Shown piece by piece: positions 1-13,120 of a stretch of DNA of 64,000 bases. Below the pieces are notes generated by a model. It did no database searches. It worked only from the letters and a program-made list of their open reading frames with translations, and was not told the DNA's origin. The stretch is taken from assembly GCA_036172665.1 (NCBI GenBank), contig CM069870.1:68758212-68822211 (forward strand), given 5' to 3'. The translations under genes and the position numbers were made by a program. Position 1 is the first letter of the stretch, and the number at the start of each line of letters is the position of its first letter. Source of the stretch: Prosopocoilus inquinatus (lineage: Eukaryota; Arthropoda; Insecta; Coleoptera; Lucanidae).

Positions 1-3000
1 CCCACCCGTAGAACCTTACTGCCGCGCCGGCCGGTACTGCCCACTCACAGACGCCGTTTGTCCGCTGACGCTATCCGTCCGCACACCGATAGACTGCAGT
101 GGGATAAGAAAAATGACCATCTGAGCTTCGTCCAAATACATCAGTGTCTTGACGTCTCCTAGACATATGCCAGATCAGAACAAAACTTGAAACACGTATA
201 AGTAAATATCATGGTCAAGTTATACTTGCTAGACCTTTACTTGCCAGGTCTACCAGGCGTTCAAACCTGTTTCGAACGGAGCGATTAGAACTAGACGTGG
301 AACGAGTACGCATTACTTGTTGCACGGCTGCTACCACCTGAATGAAGTTACCTTATTTCCTGTTAAAGTTACGGAAAGAGTTGCAAGTCCGCTCGGAGGA
401 AGACAATCAGCGGACCCGAGCTATATCTCAGATGGAGATGGGCGGTGTCAGAATTCAAGGGCGTCAGGGAGAAACCCCCAGCTGATGTTACACCACTGCG
501 GAACCGCCTGCCAAAGTTCACAGCGTGCGCCGAAATTTCGAAAAATTTCCAGGAGAGAATAATCGACTATTGCATTCAAAATATTTGTTCGCCGCAGCAA
601 AACAGCAGATCGAACTTAAAACGTATATTAATTCACAACAAATCCTAATCCCAGCGGCTCACAAGCCCGACTCGAATAAGTCACACGCTACCGTACGCGG
701 CGCCGCGTCAAAATCTGTGACTGTGATTCTTAAATGCTAATCACGAAACAATACTAAACTTAGTCATTATTTTCACACTTGATTATTCTGTGAAGCCGAC
801 ACTGTCTATCTGCTATATATTCTAAGATCCGCATGTTGCTAGCGCTGAGGCATGCGCCTTCTCTTCGAGTTAGTTTTCTGCACTTATGATTGATTGGCTA
901 AATCGGTGCACGTGGTACGAGTGATTTCGCGCTCGAATCCTCCATCATGATATCTGCATTACATCGTCAAGGGTGCTGTTGAGTTTTTGGTTGCGTTTGT
1001 GTGTTTCCTGTTTGAGAGTTAATTTTTCCGTGTCAACATAACTCGAACAACGACATTACCGGCTTCACCGACCTTTCGACGCAAGTGCATCTTGGTCCAT
1101 TATTTCAAAAGCCTGTGAAGATTTACACTGAGATTTTATTGTAAGTCCTACAAGATTTGTCGCCCCCTTTTTATTTTTCCTCGGCGTTTATCGCCGTCAG
1201 CCCATAAGAATTTTCTCAACCGCTGTATTCGTCCTCGGCTTCGTTTGACGGCTTCGCCGACATTTGTCAAACAACAGAGTGCAGGACTGCGTGGCCACCT
1301 CGACGACAGGCAAGAATTATTCCGTGAGTGTCTTACACTTTATTTTCGAGAAACGTTAGAGTGACCATATACAGACTGTGCCGAAAATTCTAATATTCAT
1401 TATGTGACGTTCGGGAATTTAGTTTTACGCATTTCGACTGTTCCTGAAGCAGATTCCTTTGTTGAAACAAAGAAATCGAATATAAGCACGGGTTACTTTA
1501 ATAGCGTCACTAATTACCTTTTCTATTTGTCGGAGAAACGGACAATCTGCTCGGTAAAACTTGCTAATAACATGTCAAATGAATCACAAGGCGCAAACAA
1601 TTTCAGTAAACACTAGTTAATTTGAATTATTGGTCTAAATACCAACAATTCACGGGAAATATTCACAACGTTTCTACTTAGTGATGACGAAATGCCGAAT
1701 GAAGCTGGAGCTAGCTAACGCTCTAACGAATAAGATGTCGTCCCCAATCAGATTACAGTAATAGATGACGTGACTTCTAGAACCCAATAAAAGTCATGAT
1801 ATCCAGGCGCCAAAACGAAAACAGCAGCGTGGTCACTTGTAAACAATTAGATCATGCCTCACGTGACTGCAAAAAATAACCAGGTAATCAAAGTGCAACA
1901 CGTCACCAACCAAAAGTTCGATCCTTCATTCTGGCAGAGTATAGGAGAGCACGATTTCTTCTCCGAAGCTTGACCACACAATTGTGCAGTGATGAGAATA
2001 CCAAGCGTAATAAAAAATATGATTTTAAACAATAATTTTGAACAATTAAACAAAATTGTAAATAGTTCTGCATGTTAAAGGGAAAGCCAAATTCAGATCA
2101 AGGCACCTGAAGATACGATGCGTTGGGCGAACGAAACATTAAAAGACACCGTGCTGGGAAAGTTTTGGGACAATGTTTAGTTAGAAATTGTATTTTTGGT
2201 TTAGTTATTTGGAATATTTAAGTTAGGGAAAGGGACAGTTTGATTTTTGGGAACAATTAAAGTTAGGTTAAGTACGGGAGTGTTTTCGGACAAATAAAAT
2301 CGATAGAAAAAAATATGTTGAACAAATTCTAAATTGTAGATTAATTCAAATTTGTACTTAGGTATTGATGTAAACACTGAAAAGTTAAAAAAAAATTGTA
2401 GACACTTCGTATTTTGCGATTTGACATCTTAATAACAAAGCTGTAGTAGTACCAACCGAATTGGGACTTTGCTGCCAATCTGATTAAAGCTCGGAAAATG
2501 TTCCTAGAACCGACCTGCGTGCTGAATTAACGCGCTCGGAGCATATAAAACTGGAAGACGGAGCAAATTTCAACAGATTCTGGGCAGATTTAAAAGATCT
2601 TGGCTTCGACACTACTTTAAAATACATTTAAAATGTTAGTAGCAAAATATGTACTTTTCAAAGTGTGTCTTTGATTCTACATCGAAATATTGCCGCATTT
2701 GAATTACAAAAAGCCGTCACTTCTGATTATTATTTAAAACTAAAAGAATGCCACTCACAATTAAAATAAATTTTTAAATCAAAGTCATCTGAATTCAAGT
2801 GTTACCCACCCCTGCTCCACTGAGCTGGGTAATATTACAAGAAGTAGATAAGCCACCAAGTTCGAGATCTTCAGTGAACGCAGTTTTGGGAACGACACTG
2901 CGTACTGCCCTATCAGCGAAACTTAGGTTCTCCTTGTCGAGTCGCTTAACTGTCTGAGAACTCTACTCTCCTCCGCTGAGCTAGGGCGAAGGCAACTTGC

Positions 3001-3840
3001 CACCCGGTATTCAGATTCTAAGCATTTGAATTTCCTGTAAGTACAAAGAAAGAAATATTTAATTTCATTTAATCATTCAGTCGATGACAAAGATTCAAAG
3101 TTTCAGTGAGCACCGCAACGTCAGTTTATTTCCACGAACATAAGCAACACGCCATAGTAATAATAATAATAATATCACACGTTTTTATTCCCTAATGCCA
3201 CATAACATGGAACAAGTCAAATAAACAAATAAAATAACATAATACGCCTTTCTTAAGTATCTCGTACTTAGTGAAATATGATATTAAATATAAGTGAGTG
3301 TGCTTTATTTCTGTTGCGTACATGAAATGCTGACAAGGCATTTCTACTATGGAATTTTCTGTTGTACTCGCGTTAAAACTCGAAAAACAACACCAAACGG
3401 AATCGCCAAGCTACCTAGCGGGAAAAAGTGTGTGTGTGGAAGTGGAGGCGTCCAGCAAAGCAGCGGGGGTGATATAGAGCCGAAGTTGATAAAAACAATT
3501 AATATTTGAACTATTGAGTTAGTTTTTAAGTGGACTCAAAAAGCTTGAGGGCGCGTGCTTTCACAGTTTACTTTTTTTTTAAACTACGAAAATTTACTTA
3601 TTTTGCATTTAATCATTTGCAATATCTAACGACGTCGAGTCACGAGATTCTTTAATGTCATACACACTGTGTAAGATAAGAGTAGGGTAGGGTATCACAT
3701 GTCAACACATTTTCTGGTTTTCGCGTCCACACCATAACCAGGAACGTTCGTGTCGACAAAAAACAAATACTCTTCCTCGCACGCACACACGCGCAGGAGA
3801 AAATTAGAATTTTTGAAATCGTCCTTAATTGACGTAAAGT

Positions 3841-3866
3841 CTCTCTCTCTCTCTTTCTCTTTCTCT
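3841..3866. repeat. (CT)n microsatellite
   Basis: A CT-rich run with two T interruptions. Confidence 0.9.
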
Positions 3867-4303
3867 GTGTATACCTCTCAGGCCCTCAACGCCTTCGGGG
3901 TTTATATTTGGCGTTGTTCGGTCGGGTTCCGCTTCCTTTATATCTTGTTGCAGTCAATCACGCTGTTGATTCAGTTTACGGGCTTCTTGTTTGCCCGGCT
4001 ATTTTCGGCGCACGGTTTTATTCTGCCCATCAAAAAATGAAACTCATATCCGAACAAACGGGAGACAGAACGCGACTGACTGACTGACTGACTCACTTAA
4101 TGCCATCCTCAAATATTTACTCGGGAATAATTTTACAGAAAGTCCGCATCTTCTTCTGCTCAGAGTTTGCTGAAGACGAATGTAATGCGATTCGTTTTGT
4201 AGCGCATGCCATTATTGTAATTGCGTTGAAGACTTCTCGAGCTTTTCAGGACGTGTGCGCTTGCGCGATCGGTTTTCACGCACGTCTTCTTCCGGTCCGA
4301 GGG

Positions 4304-4322
4304 TATTATTATTATTATTATT
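4304..4322. repeat. (ATT)n microsatellite
   Basis: About six ATT units in a row. Confidence 0.9.
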
Positions 4323-4862
4323 GTAATGCGCGCGTATGTATTAGCAAATATTAGCTCTGTTCGATATCATCGCAATTCCGGGTGCGCTAATCAAATCCAT
4401 GTTTCACATTTGTACATATTAATCAGCGCGTTGCGTGCGTGTACGCGCGTTGATTTATCGATGCGAAATTAAATTAACCGATACATCGGTTGGATACTGA
4501 TTAAATACGCTTTGTGTAAGCGTAACTACTTTTATGGTGTGTACACAGACGGGGTCGTATTTCAGTTTCAAAAGATACTTATTGCTGTGTCAGGGCATAT
4601 AACGCTTTAAATTTATAATAATATCACGACTAGATTTTTCAATAAAACAATTAATTAAAATTTCAGAAAATAATTAAAACACACTCTTAAACCTTATCAG
4701 TGTGTAATCTGTGTATAATCGTATTCTAATTTCGAAACTCAGAACTCGGCAGAAAGCATCGCGTGAACTGCGAAATGGGAACGCGCAGACACGAGACTTT
4801 TGCAAACTCGAGCGGCAGGTAAAGCAAGCAAAATTTGTAAACAAGCCAGCATAAACAGGCAG

Positions 4863-5788
4863 GGCCTAATTTGGGGTAGCAATCGTTCGCTAAGACGTTA
4901 GTGCCGATTCACACCGCGCCCTCGCCCTCACGAAGTTCTCTGAAGTTCGCATGAACTGGTCTTATTTAAAATAAAAAAAAAAAAAACAGAAAATGCGAGA
5001 CGGAAATTTTATGGCCATGTGAACGTCTGAAATAATCAAGATTTCGCAATGGAAAAATACCGCAAACCAAATAAAATACGCCTACACTCGTTCGGAATGT
5101 TTCTTTTTATCCCTTAACTACTAGTTTATTCTCAGAAAGGCAGAACATGATTGTATTTTTTTTTAAACGCAAATTGCGTGTTCGTCGTCTTTTTTATAAT
5201 GCAGATTGCGTCTTTGAACTAATTTTGTGGTGCAATTCGCAAACTGTTATATTATATATCTGTAATAATTAGGAAATTATTTAATTTGGGGTAGCAATCG
5301 TTCACTAAGACGTTAGTGCCGATTCACACCGCGCCCTCGCCCTCACGAAGTTCTCTGAAGTTCGCATGAACTGGTCTTATTTAAAAAAAAAAAAAAAACA
5401 GAAAATGCGAGACGGAAATTTTATGGCCATGTGAACGTCTGAAATAATCAAGATTTCGCAATGGAAAAATACCGCGAACCAAATAAAATACGCCTATACC
5501 CGTTCGGAATGTTTTCTTTTATCCCTTAACTAATAGTTTATTCTCAGAAAGGCAGAACATGATTGTATTTTTTTAAAACGCAAATTGCGTGTTCGTCGTC
5601 TTTTTTATAATGCACATTGCGTCTTTGTACTAATTTTGTGGTGCAATTCGCAAACTGTTATATTATATATCTGAAATAATTAGCAAATTATTTAATTTGG
5701 GGTAGCAATCGTTCACTAAGATGTTAGTGCCGATTCACACCGCGCCCTCGCCCTCACGAAGTTCTCTGAAGTTCGCATGAACTGATCT

Positions 5789-5823
<35 letters not shown>

Positions 5824-5935
5824 AGAAAATGCGAGACGGAAATTTTATGGCCATGTGAACGTCTGAAATAATCAAGATTTCGCAATGGAAAAATACCGCG
5901 AACCAAATAAAATACGCCTACACTCGTTCGGAAGG
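4863..5935 (+). repeat. Satellite array, ~413-bp unit, 2.6 copies
   Basis: Three successive units start with a block reading TAATTTGGGGTAGCAATCGT at about 4867, 5282 and 5693, giving periods of 415 and 411 bp. Each unit holds an A-rich tract (25 or more A in the third copy), a GACGGAAATTTTATGG block, and a second half with GCAAATTGCG and ATTTTGTGGTGCAATTCGC. That second half is shared with the R1 family at 8790-9775 and 13855-16135, so the unit looks like a hybrid of two repeat families. The third copy breaks off at about 5935 into the following array. No coding capacity is seen. Confidence 0.85.
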
Positions 5936-7720
5936 ATGACCGCATCCTAATAAAAGAAATAGGATCCCAATACGATAAGGTATATTTAAAATTCTTAAAA
6001 GGAGCGGAGAAATTCGCACTAATTTACAAAAATCTGACGTGAACAAAAGCCAATTACGTTAAAGGTCAAAGGTGTGGCCAATTAGACCATCCATCGAGTT
6101 GTTAACTCGCCGCAGAAAAAACACAAAAGGCAAGACGGAAATTTGATACCCATATGAACGTCTGTTTCAGAATGGAAAAATCTCACACTACCAAACAAAA
6201 TACGTCTACACTCGTTCCGTTCACCATCCTAATTAAAGAAATAGGATCTCAGTACGATAAGGTTTATTTAAAATTTGTAAAAAGAAGTGAGAAATTCGTA
6301 GTAATTTGTAAAAATCTGACGTGATCCAGATCACGTTAAAGGCCAAAAGTGTTGTCAATTAGACCATCCATCGAGTTGTTAACTCGCAGAAAAAACACCT
6401 GAAGTTCGCATAAACTGGTCTAATTAAAAAAAAAAAACAGAAAAGGCAAGTCGAAAATTTTATGGCCATGTGACCGTCTGAAATAATCAAGATTTCGCAA
6501 TGGAAAAATACCACGAACCAAATAAAATACGCCTACACTCGTTCGGAAGGATGACTTCATCCTAATAAAAGAGATAGGATCTCATTACGATAAGGTTTAT
6601 TTAAAATTCGTAAAAAGAGGTGAAAAATTCTTCTTTACTTTGTAAAAAAAAAGAACAGAAAAGGCGAGACGGAAATTTTATGGCCACGTGAACGTCTGAA
6701 ATAATCAAGATTTCGCAATGGAAAAATCTCACGAGCCAAATAAAAGACGCCTACACTCGTTCCGAAAGATGACCTCGTCTTAATAAAAGAAAATAGGATC
6801 TCAGGACGATAAGGTTTATTTAAAATTCGGGAGAAGAGCTGAGAAATTCGCAATAATTTGATAAAATCTGACTTGAGCAAAAACGAATCACGTTAAAGGT
6901 CAAAGGTGAGGCCAATTAGACCATCCATCGAGTTGGTAACTTGCCGCAGAAAGTTCGCATAAACTGGTCTAATTTAAAAAAAAAAAAAAAAAACAGAAAA
7001 GGCGAGACGGAAATTTTATGGCTACATGAACGTCTGAAATAATCAAGATTTCGGAATGGAAAAATCTCACGAGCCAGATAAAATACGCCTACACTCATTC
7101 CGGAAGGTGACCTCATTCTAATAAAAAAATAGGATCTCAGAACGATAAGGTTTATTTAAAATTCGTAAAAGGACCCCTAATTTGTATAAGTCTGACGTGA
7201 GCAAAAGCCAATCAGGTTAAGGGCCAAAGGTAAGGCCAATTAGACCATCCACCAAGAAGTTAACTCACAAAAAAAAACCTGAAGTTCCCATAAACTGATT
7301 TAATTAAAAAAAAAAAACTGAAAAAGCGAGACGGAAATTTTATGGTCATGTGAACGTTTGAAATAATCAAGATTTCGCAATGGAAAAATCTCACACGAAC
7401 CAAATAAAATACACCCAAACTCGTTTAGAAACATGACCTAATCCTATTAAAAAAAAAAAAAAAAACAGAATCTCAATACGATGAGGTTTATTTAAAATTC
7501 GTAAAAAGAGCTGAGAAATTCGCTCTAATTTGTAAAAAGCTGACGTGAGTCAGATCACCTTAAAGGCCAGAGGTAATACTAATTAGACTATCCATCGAGA
7601 TGTTAACTCGCAGAAAACCTAAAATTTGCATAAATTGTTCTTATAAAAAATATCACTGATAAGGCGAGGCGGAAATTTTATGGCCGTGTGAACGTCTGAA
7701 ATAATCAAGATTTATCTCGG
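5936..7720 (+). repeat. Satellite array, ~300-340-bp unit, about 6 copies
   Basis: The block GACGGAAATTTTATGG recurs at about 5835, 6134, 6449, 6668, 7006, 7329 and 7668. Spacings are 299, 315, 219, 338, 323 and 339, so one unit is shortened. The rest of each unit carries an ATAGGATCTCA block, a GTAAAAATCTGACGTGAGC block and CCATCCATCGAGTTG. It shares its first ~100 bp with the 413-bp array to the left but then differs. Short minus-strand open frames here are products of the repeat and not genes. Confidence 0.8.
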
Positions 7721-8789
7721 TGATGTGATGATTATTTCGGATTTCGCGTCCCCTTTTTAAAGGAGATTACGAAACCGAAGCTTCCGAATTGGAAACGCCG
7801 TTGGAAATGAAATTTTTAATGAAATTTCTCAGGCCATAACAAAAGCACATAACCCCAAAATTTAAATTAAGCAGTACGTATACCTGCAGTACATAGTTAA
7901 ATAACACAGCAATATAGATTATAGGATTCCATTCCGACCGTACTGGAAATGAGTTGTACCGTTTAGGATTTTTTTTGTTTTCCACCGCCGCTTTAGTTAG
8001 ATCTCTTTAACGTGACTGTCAACGATGATGAAATTATTCACGTGACATTTGATAATTTCGTAATCCTGTTAGGCACGGTTCACTTCTTCTTCTTCTTGTT
8101 TCGCATTAAATCAGGCGCTGAATGAGACGAAAACTGCCACACACGCAATTTCCTGCGTTCCTGGAAGCTCGTCGACGACGCCTTTTCATGAATATTAATC
8201 CGCCTTAATACAGAACAAGGGCAACAATCGTATTACGCACTTAATTACGCAATCCGGCGTGTAAGTTAGCGCGTGCATCGATTTATTCAAATTTATGCGG
8301 TCCCGCTCTCTCTCCCCCCCCCCCCCCCCCCCCCCGTGCTCCACGCTCCGCCGGCCGGCCATTCCGGGGGAATATTTGCCGAACGAGAACAACCAACAAC
8401 AACGACGCTGGTCAGCATTTACGAGAAATAATATTAAATCGGGGGGCGAAAAGGGGGAGCGGCCGGCGGCGGAATAATGAAGCTTGATCGCTGAAAGAAA
8501 TAAAACGACGCGGAAAATGGAAAACGTGAAATGACTGGCAGATAAGCGAAAAAGTTTCGGCGAAAAGTTAGTCCGTTATAAATGTGTGTCGGAAGCGCAC
8601 GTCAGTTTTGAGGGGTAGGGGGGGATGGAGAAAGTCCGCGAACTCCGTTTGTTGTCGGTTCACCGAGGGGACAGGAAGTATACGTGATGTTAAAAAAAAA
8701 ATCGAAAATTCTTTGTTACCGTGACACGTAACATTTTGGATTAATTATTTCATCAGGCCGCATTTTCAACCGTAAAATTTATCAAATGT
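7721..8789. other. Unique interval, no gene
   Basis: No coding similarity is recognised. It contains a 22-bp poly-C tract at 8314-8335 and a CpG-rich patch at 8340-8480. A minus-strand frame across the poly-C region encodes only a glycine run from the homopolymer. Confidence 0.5.
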
Positions 8790-9775
8790 TGAATGTTCAC
8801 ATGTTTTTTTTTCATCCCTTAACTAATAGTTTGTTCTCAGAAAGGCAGAACGTGATTGTGTTTTTTTAAAACGCAAATTGCGTGTTCGTCGTCTTTTTTA
8901 TAATGCAAATTGTGTCTTTGATCTAATTTTGTGGTGCAATTCGCAGACTGTCACCTTATACATCTGACGGCATTCTGGGAATAGGTCTTTTTACGATTTT
9001 GCTGTTTCGACCTTATAATTGCCTTATGTTAAACTTTCATGGGCCCGGAGTCTGTATTTCTTGCGCTGGTAAACAATCTTTCGCAAGCGTCCGCAGCTGC
9101 GTTTCACATATTTCGTGAGAATTAAATTGAATGTTTATTCTAAACATCGGTAGTCATAAACTAAAATTTTCAACTGTAAAATTGATGAACGTTTGACTGT
9201 TCACGTATTTTCCATTTCTTAACTAATAATTTTTTTTCAGAAAGACGAAGCATAATTGTATTTTTTATAACGCAAATTGCGTCTTCATCGTCTTTTTCAT
9301 AATGCAAATTGCATCTTTGATCTAATTTTGTGGTGCAATTCACAGAGTGTTCCCTTAGACAAAGCACTCTGGCAATAGATCTTTTTACGATTGTGCTGTT
9401 TCGGCATTATAGTTGCCTTGTGTTAAACTTTCATGGGCTCGGAGTCTGTATTTCTTGCGCTCGTTCACAATCTTTCCCAAGCGTCCGTAGCTGCATTTCA
9501 CATATTTTGTGAGAATTAAATTGAATGTTTATTCTAAACATCGATAGTCATAAACTAAAATTTTCAACTCTAAAATTGATGAACGTTTGACTGTTCACGT
9601 GTTTTCCATTCCTGAACTAATCATTTAGTTTCAGAAAGACAAAGCATAATTGTATTTTTCATAACGCAAATTGAGTGAATCTTCATCGTCTTTTTTATAA
9701 TGCAAATTGCGTCTTTGATCTAATTTTATGGTGCAATTCGCAGATTGTTTTTTTATATACAATGACCACGGATCT
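8790..9775 (+). repeat. R1 family, three tandem monomers (~395 bp)
   Basis: The landmark CTTAACTAAT...TTCAGAAAG occurs at about 8818, 9215 and 9610, spacing close to 395 bp. Each monomer then runs through an AAATTGCGTCTT block, ATTTTGTGGTGCAATTC, a block ending in GTTAAACTTTCATGGGC, and GAATTAAATTGAATGTTTAT. The same order of blocks recurs across the window on both strands. Open frames inside are short and poorly conserved between monomers, so I treat the family as non-coding. Confidence 0.8.
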
Positions 9776-10112
9776 CAACATCTCAACACTATAGGAAAAA
9801 GTTTTTCTTTATTTTTGAGTTTATGAAAAAAGTCTTTCTTTATAAAAGTTTTTGCTTGTCCTAAAACCCCCCAAAAAATTCTTAAAACTTAATAAATTCC
9901 GGTCGATAGCCGAAAAATATTGTGAAAGTTCTGTTTTGACTTTCTACAAAAAAAAAACAGCAAGATTTGCAGTTTTTCTTAATTATATTACGTCAGACGT
10001 TGCTCGTGTCATTAATTAAAATGTACCTTCTTACAATATCAAACATGCGAATATTTCAGTTAAAAAAAAATTTTGTCCTCATGAAGAGCTTCGAATTGTT
10101 GTATTGTGTATT
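9776..10112. other. Short interval without a recognised feature
   Basis: AT-rich sequence with several TTTTTCTTTAT-like tracts. Nothing coding is recognised. Confidence 0.4.
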
Positions 10113-10835
10113 TTTTGCGTTGGTTTCACTATCTTTCGCAAGCGTCCGGAGCCGCATTTCGTTGTATCTCGTGGGAATTAAATTGAGTGTTTATTCTGAA
10201 CGTCAAGAATCATAAATTAGGTTCACACTTGACTTTGACGCCATTGGTTATTACTAACGTCATCCTGCACCGTTGGTTTTTGTTTATGTCATGTTGGTTT
10301 CGATTCGTTCAAGCCCTTCTGTCTCTCGCAGTTATAGGCGAAGCCAAGTTTGAGTTTATTAATTTGTGGCGAGCATGTAGTTTGCAGTCGTAGTTGTGAT
10401 ATCCCCATGGCATGGTGATGAAACAAGGCAGAACAATATCTGTTTTGCACCGGCAGAACCTTGGGAGGGTTTCCTGCAATGAAACGAACGATTGACGACT
10501 TTGCTCGGTTATAGACTTGGTGCCCTGGTGGACCGAAAACTCATCCGAGTTTGTCCCACCCTGATCCCCTTTGTTGAACAGGTATGTTTGCGATTGCTGC
10601 TCCTTTCGCGTGGTTTTGTGACCATCACTTAAGTAAATGTTTACGTTTTACGTTTCTCTTTAGGGACACTCGATTGCGGGACAGAACTTATCCGAACTTA
10701 AAAAATAATTATATTTTCTTACGTTACCATCAATGTTCTTTTGGCACTACATCCAAGTCCAAACAAATCACAAATAAATTCACTAACTCACTAACTGTCC
10801 GAGTAACTGTCCAACGTACTGAACTGCACTAAGTT
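10113..10835 (+). repeat. R1 family copy with extended 3' domain
   Basis: This copy starts with the R1 block at CAATCTTTCGCAAGCGTCC-like sequence and continues past it into a 3' domain seen elsewhere: a segment ending GCCAAGTTTGAGTTTATTAA, then GGTGCCCTGGTGGACC, CCGAGTTTGTCCCACC, and a GTATGTTTGCGATTG stretch. The same 3' domain is found at 12720-13020, 22000-22250 and, reversed, at 45160-45515. The family must therefore be close to 1 kb or longer when complete. Confidence 0.75.
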
Positions 10836-12560
10836 CCTAATTAATTTTTGAATTGCTGTTACCTCCAAAAGATTTAAAAGCTAATACTCCTGGATTCCAA
10901 CATCGTAATACTGGTAACAGATAGCGTTGTCTTTGGACAACTGGTTGCCACGGCTGAACTTGGTGGAGAATGGGCGGGGTAACTAAATATAAACAAATAG
11001 GGCGCCAGGGAATTACCTTCCCAATTGTCAAACACACTTTGATGCTTTCCCAAGGCCTCAATGTGCGCGCTTGAAGTATTCTCAATTTTCTCCATGAGAT
11101 TTTTCCTCTCTTGATGCGTTCAAAGTAGGAGATTAACATAAGCAAAACACGTTCAGTGATACGGTGTTTATTAACACACACATACACTAGTTGAACAAAA
11201 TTTAACAATATTTAAATTGTAACCTATCAAAACTTTAAATGATAACCATAATACGCGGGATGGACAGATCTGACCTGACAATCGGTGCTCCAAAGACACC
11301 ACGAAATTTACGTAGACGTTACTTAAATATTAAACTAAGTTACGAACTATTAAATACGTAAGTTGCTTTCGTGTTCGGTAAAATAGTCGGCATGCAATTC
11401 GAATCAAAATAATAATGGTATACGTCACTCTTTGTCGCTCAGCTGAGCTCCAGTTCCTGCGAGAAGCGTAAGATGTCACTAGTTGGTAGGCGCCGCTTCG
11501 TTCCAAGACGATTTTCAATCAGCAATGCTGCCAACGGCGGTCCAACTCCAGATGTCTGTCTCGCTCTAATGTCGCAACGGAGTCCAGCGATTCAAACACA
11601 GGTGCGTTTCGTATTCGAAATGTTCACATACCCATTCGGGAACTGATACCAACGCTCAGTACTAATACTAATGCAATCAGTAACAATAACCAACAACAAA
11701 CAAACGACTCTGAAAGGGGACGGAAAGAACAACCATTAACCACGTGTAACGAACGAATTAATTAAACATACCTGCTACTTAGCAAACTCGTTGGACGTGA
11801 ACGTATAAACGTTCCACAAGACTCGGGAGAGATATTTGCTTCCGGAAAATCCGTAGAAAAGTGGTTTTGTTTAAACAAACACAAACCGTCGATAGCACTG
11901 AATATGCGTCTACTCTCGCACGAGTCAGAAGAATGAATGCCCGTAATACACAATGGCCGCTGAAGAAGATGATTTCCGTTTTATAGACTACACAAAATGG
12001 CCAATCCAATGGGAAAATTATGACGTCAGAAGACGGAGATTAAACACCAATAAGAAATTATTAATTTGAAAGAATCGCTTCCTGCCGCGAATGTTACAGC
12101 GTTGCCAGATGACACAACGCCGAGCGTTGCCGGTAGGCGTCCAGTAGCAACGTTGCCAGTTCTTAGCCGAATCGGAAATAAATGCGTAATAACAAAATCG
12201 ACTGTAACATTGCAAGTTTTCCTTTTGCAGGATATCACAACAATCGACTTGGTGTCATTTTTTCAGCCTGGAATTCTCTCTAAGAAAACGCGTTAATTTT
12301 GCATAAGTTTAAGTTTCGTCGACCGAAAAGGACTTTGATCTGCGAGGTAAGCAGAAGTCGATAAATCATGCTAGACAATTTGCGCGGCAATTCGCGTCGA
12401 CGACCGTACTTGCAAGATGATCAATTTTGTGAATTGAACCTAAAAAGGCGCGCGTTAAATTTTGCATTGTTCCAAAAATTAAAGTCACGCGTTAAACTTT
12501 ATGTTTTTCCAAGAATTAAAAAGAAAAAACGAATTTTGAAAATAATTTTTCAAACGTGAC
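10836..12560. other. Unassigned interval; possible minus-strand transcription unit or LTR remnant
   Basis: No protein family is recognised. On the minus strand a 123-codon frame (11208-10837) and an overlapping 73-codon frame (11095-10874) are open. The latter begins after an A-rich purine tract and ends its first exon-like part at a GAAGGTAATT that could be a splice donor. An AATAAA lies upstream at about 11169. These could be remains of an LTR element, but no terminal repeats or retroviral domains are visible. Confidence 0.3.
11772..12008 (-). promoter_or_regulatory. Promoter-like cluster with possible first exon (weak)
   Basis: Read on the minus strand, this has an ATTGGATTGGCC box near 12003, TATAAAA at 11985-11979, and about 210 bp later an AGCAG/GTATGT splice-donor-like junction at 11772/11771. 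The spacing is plausible for a core promoter plus a non-coding exon. There is no supporting downstream exon, so this may be chance. Confidence 0.2.
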
Positions 12561-13120
12561 AATGTCGTCCACAGCTGCATTTTATTACATTTCGTGGGAA
12601 TTAATTGAGTGTTTATTGTAAACGTCGAGAATCATAAATTACGTTACTATTACATTGATTATTTCTGACGTCATCTTATGCACGGTTGGCGTTTGTTTAT
12701 GCCATGTTGGCGTCGGTTCGTCCAAGCCCTTCGTAGTTATGGGCGAAGCCAAGTTTGGCTTTATTAATTTGTGGCGAGCAGGTGGTTTTCAGTCGTCTTT
12801 GTAATATCCTTAGGGCACGGTGGTGTGTTTTGTGTACGGAGGCTGCGGCCTTGGCTGCCTATATTCCGTCATGAACTTGAATGCTTGTTTTGATACCCGC
12901 AGGACCTCGGAGAGGTTTCTTACAACTGTACGACTCCGGTCGGAGCTAATCTGGTGCCCTGGTGGACCAAAAACTCGTTAGAGTTTATCCCAGCTTGTCC
13001 CCTTTATTATTATTTTTTTTTTCTTTGTTGACCTCGCTCTTTCTTTACTGAGCGCTTGAGGTTACATCTGATGAAGCAAGGCAGCGGAAACTGCTGCACA
13101 GTAAGTATGTATTATCAAAA
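12561..13120 (+). repeat. R1 family copy with 3' domain
   Basis: It begins with R1 sequence (TTTCGTGGGAATTAA block), passes through GGCGAAGCCAAGTTTGGC and GTTTATCCCAGC, and so parallels the copy at 10113-10835. A TTTTTTTTTTC tract near 13011 interrupts it. The last part contains CTGATGAAGC followed by a GC-rich inverted repeat. I considered this as a ribozyme core but the GAAA is misplaced. Confidence 0.7.

Larger units (their letters stand above)
1..4862. other. No gene recognised; AT-rich unique DNA with microsatellites
   Basis: All open frames are short and resemble nothing I recognise. Visible details are an ATTGGCT box near 892 followed by a GTAAGT at about 1141, which could be a promoter and non-coding first exon on the plus strand, but nothing downstream supports it. 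A short match to the dispersed 'M' core (CTCCACTGAGCTGGG) lies at about 2814. Simple repeats are (TAA)n at 3157-3173, (CT)n at 3841-3866, (GACT)n at 4074-4092 and (ATT)n at 4304-4322. Function is unknown. Confidence 0.5.

Noticed and set aside
11005..11015. TGGCGCC as a retroviral primer-binding site
   Set aside because: Only 7-8 bases match and no LTR ends adjoin it.
10837..11208. 123-codon minus-strand frame
   Set aside because: No recognisable family; overlaps another open frame of different sequence; no supporting exon.
13061..13100. CTGATGAAGC with inverted repeat, as a hammerhead ribozyme
   Set aside because: GAAA does not follow the helix in the required position.
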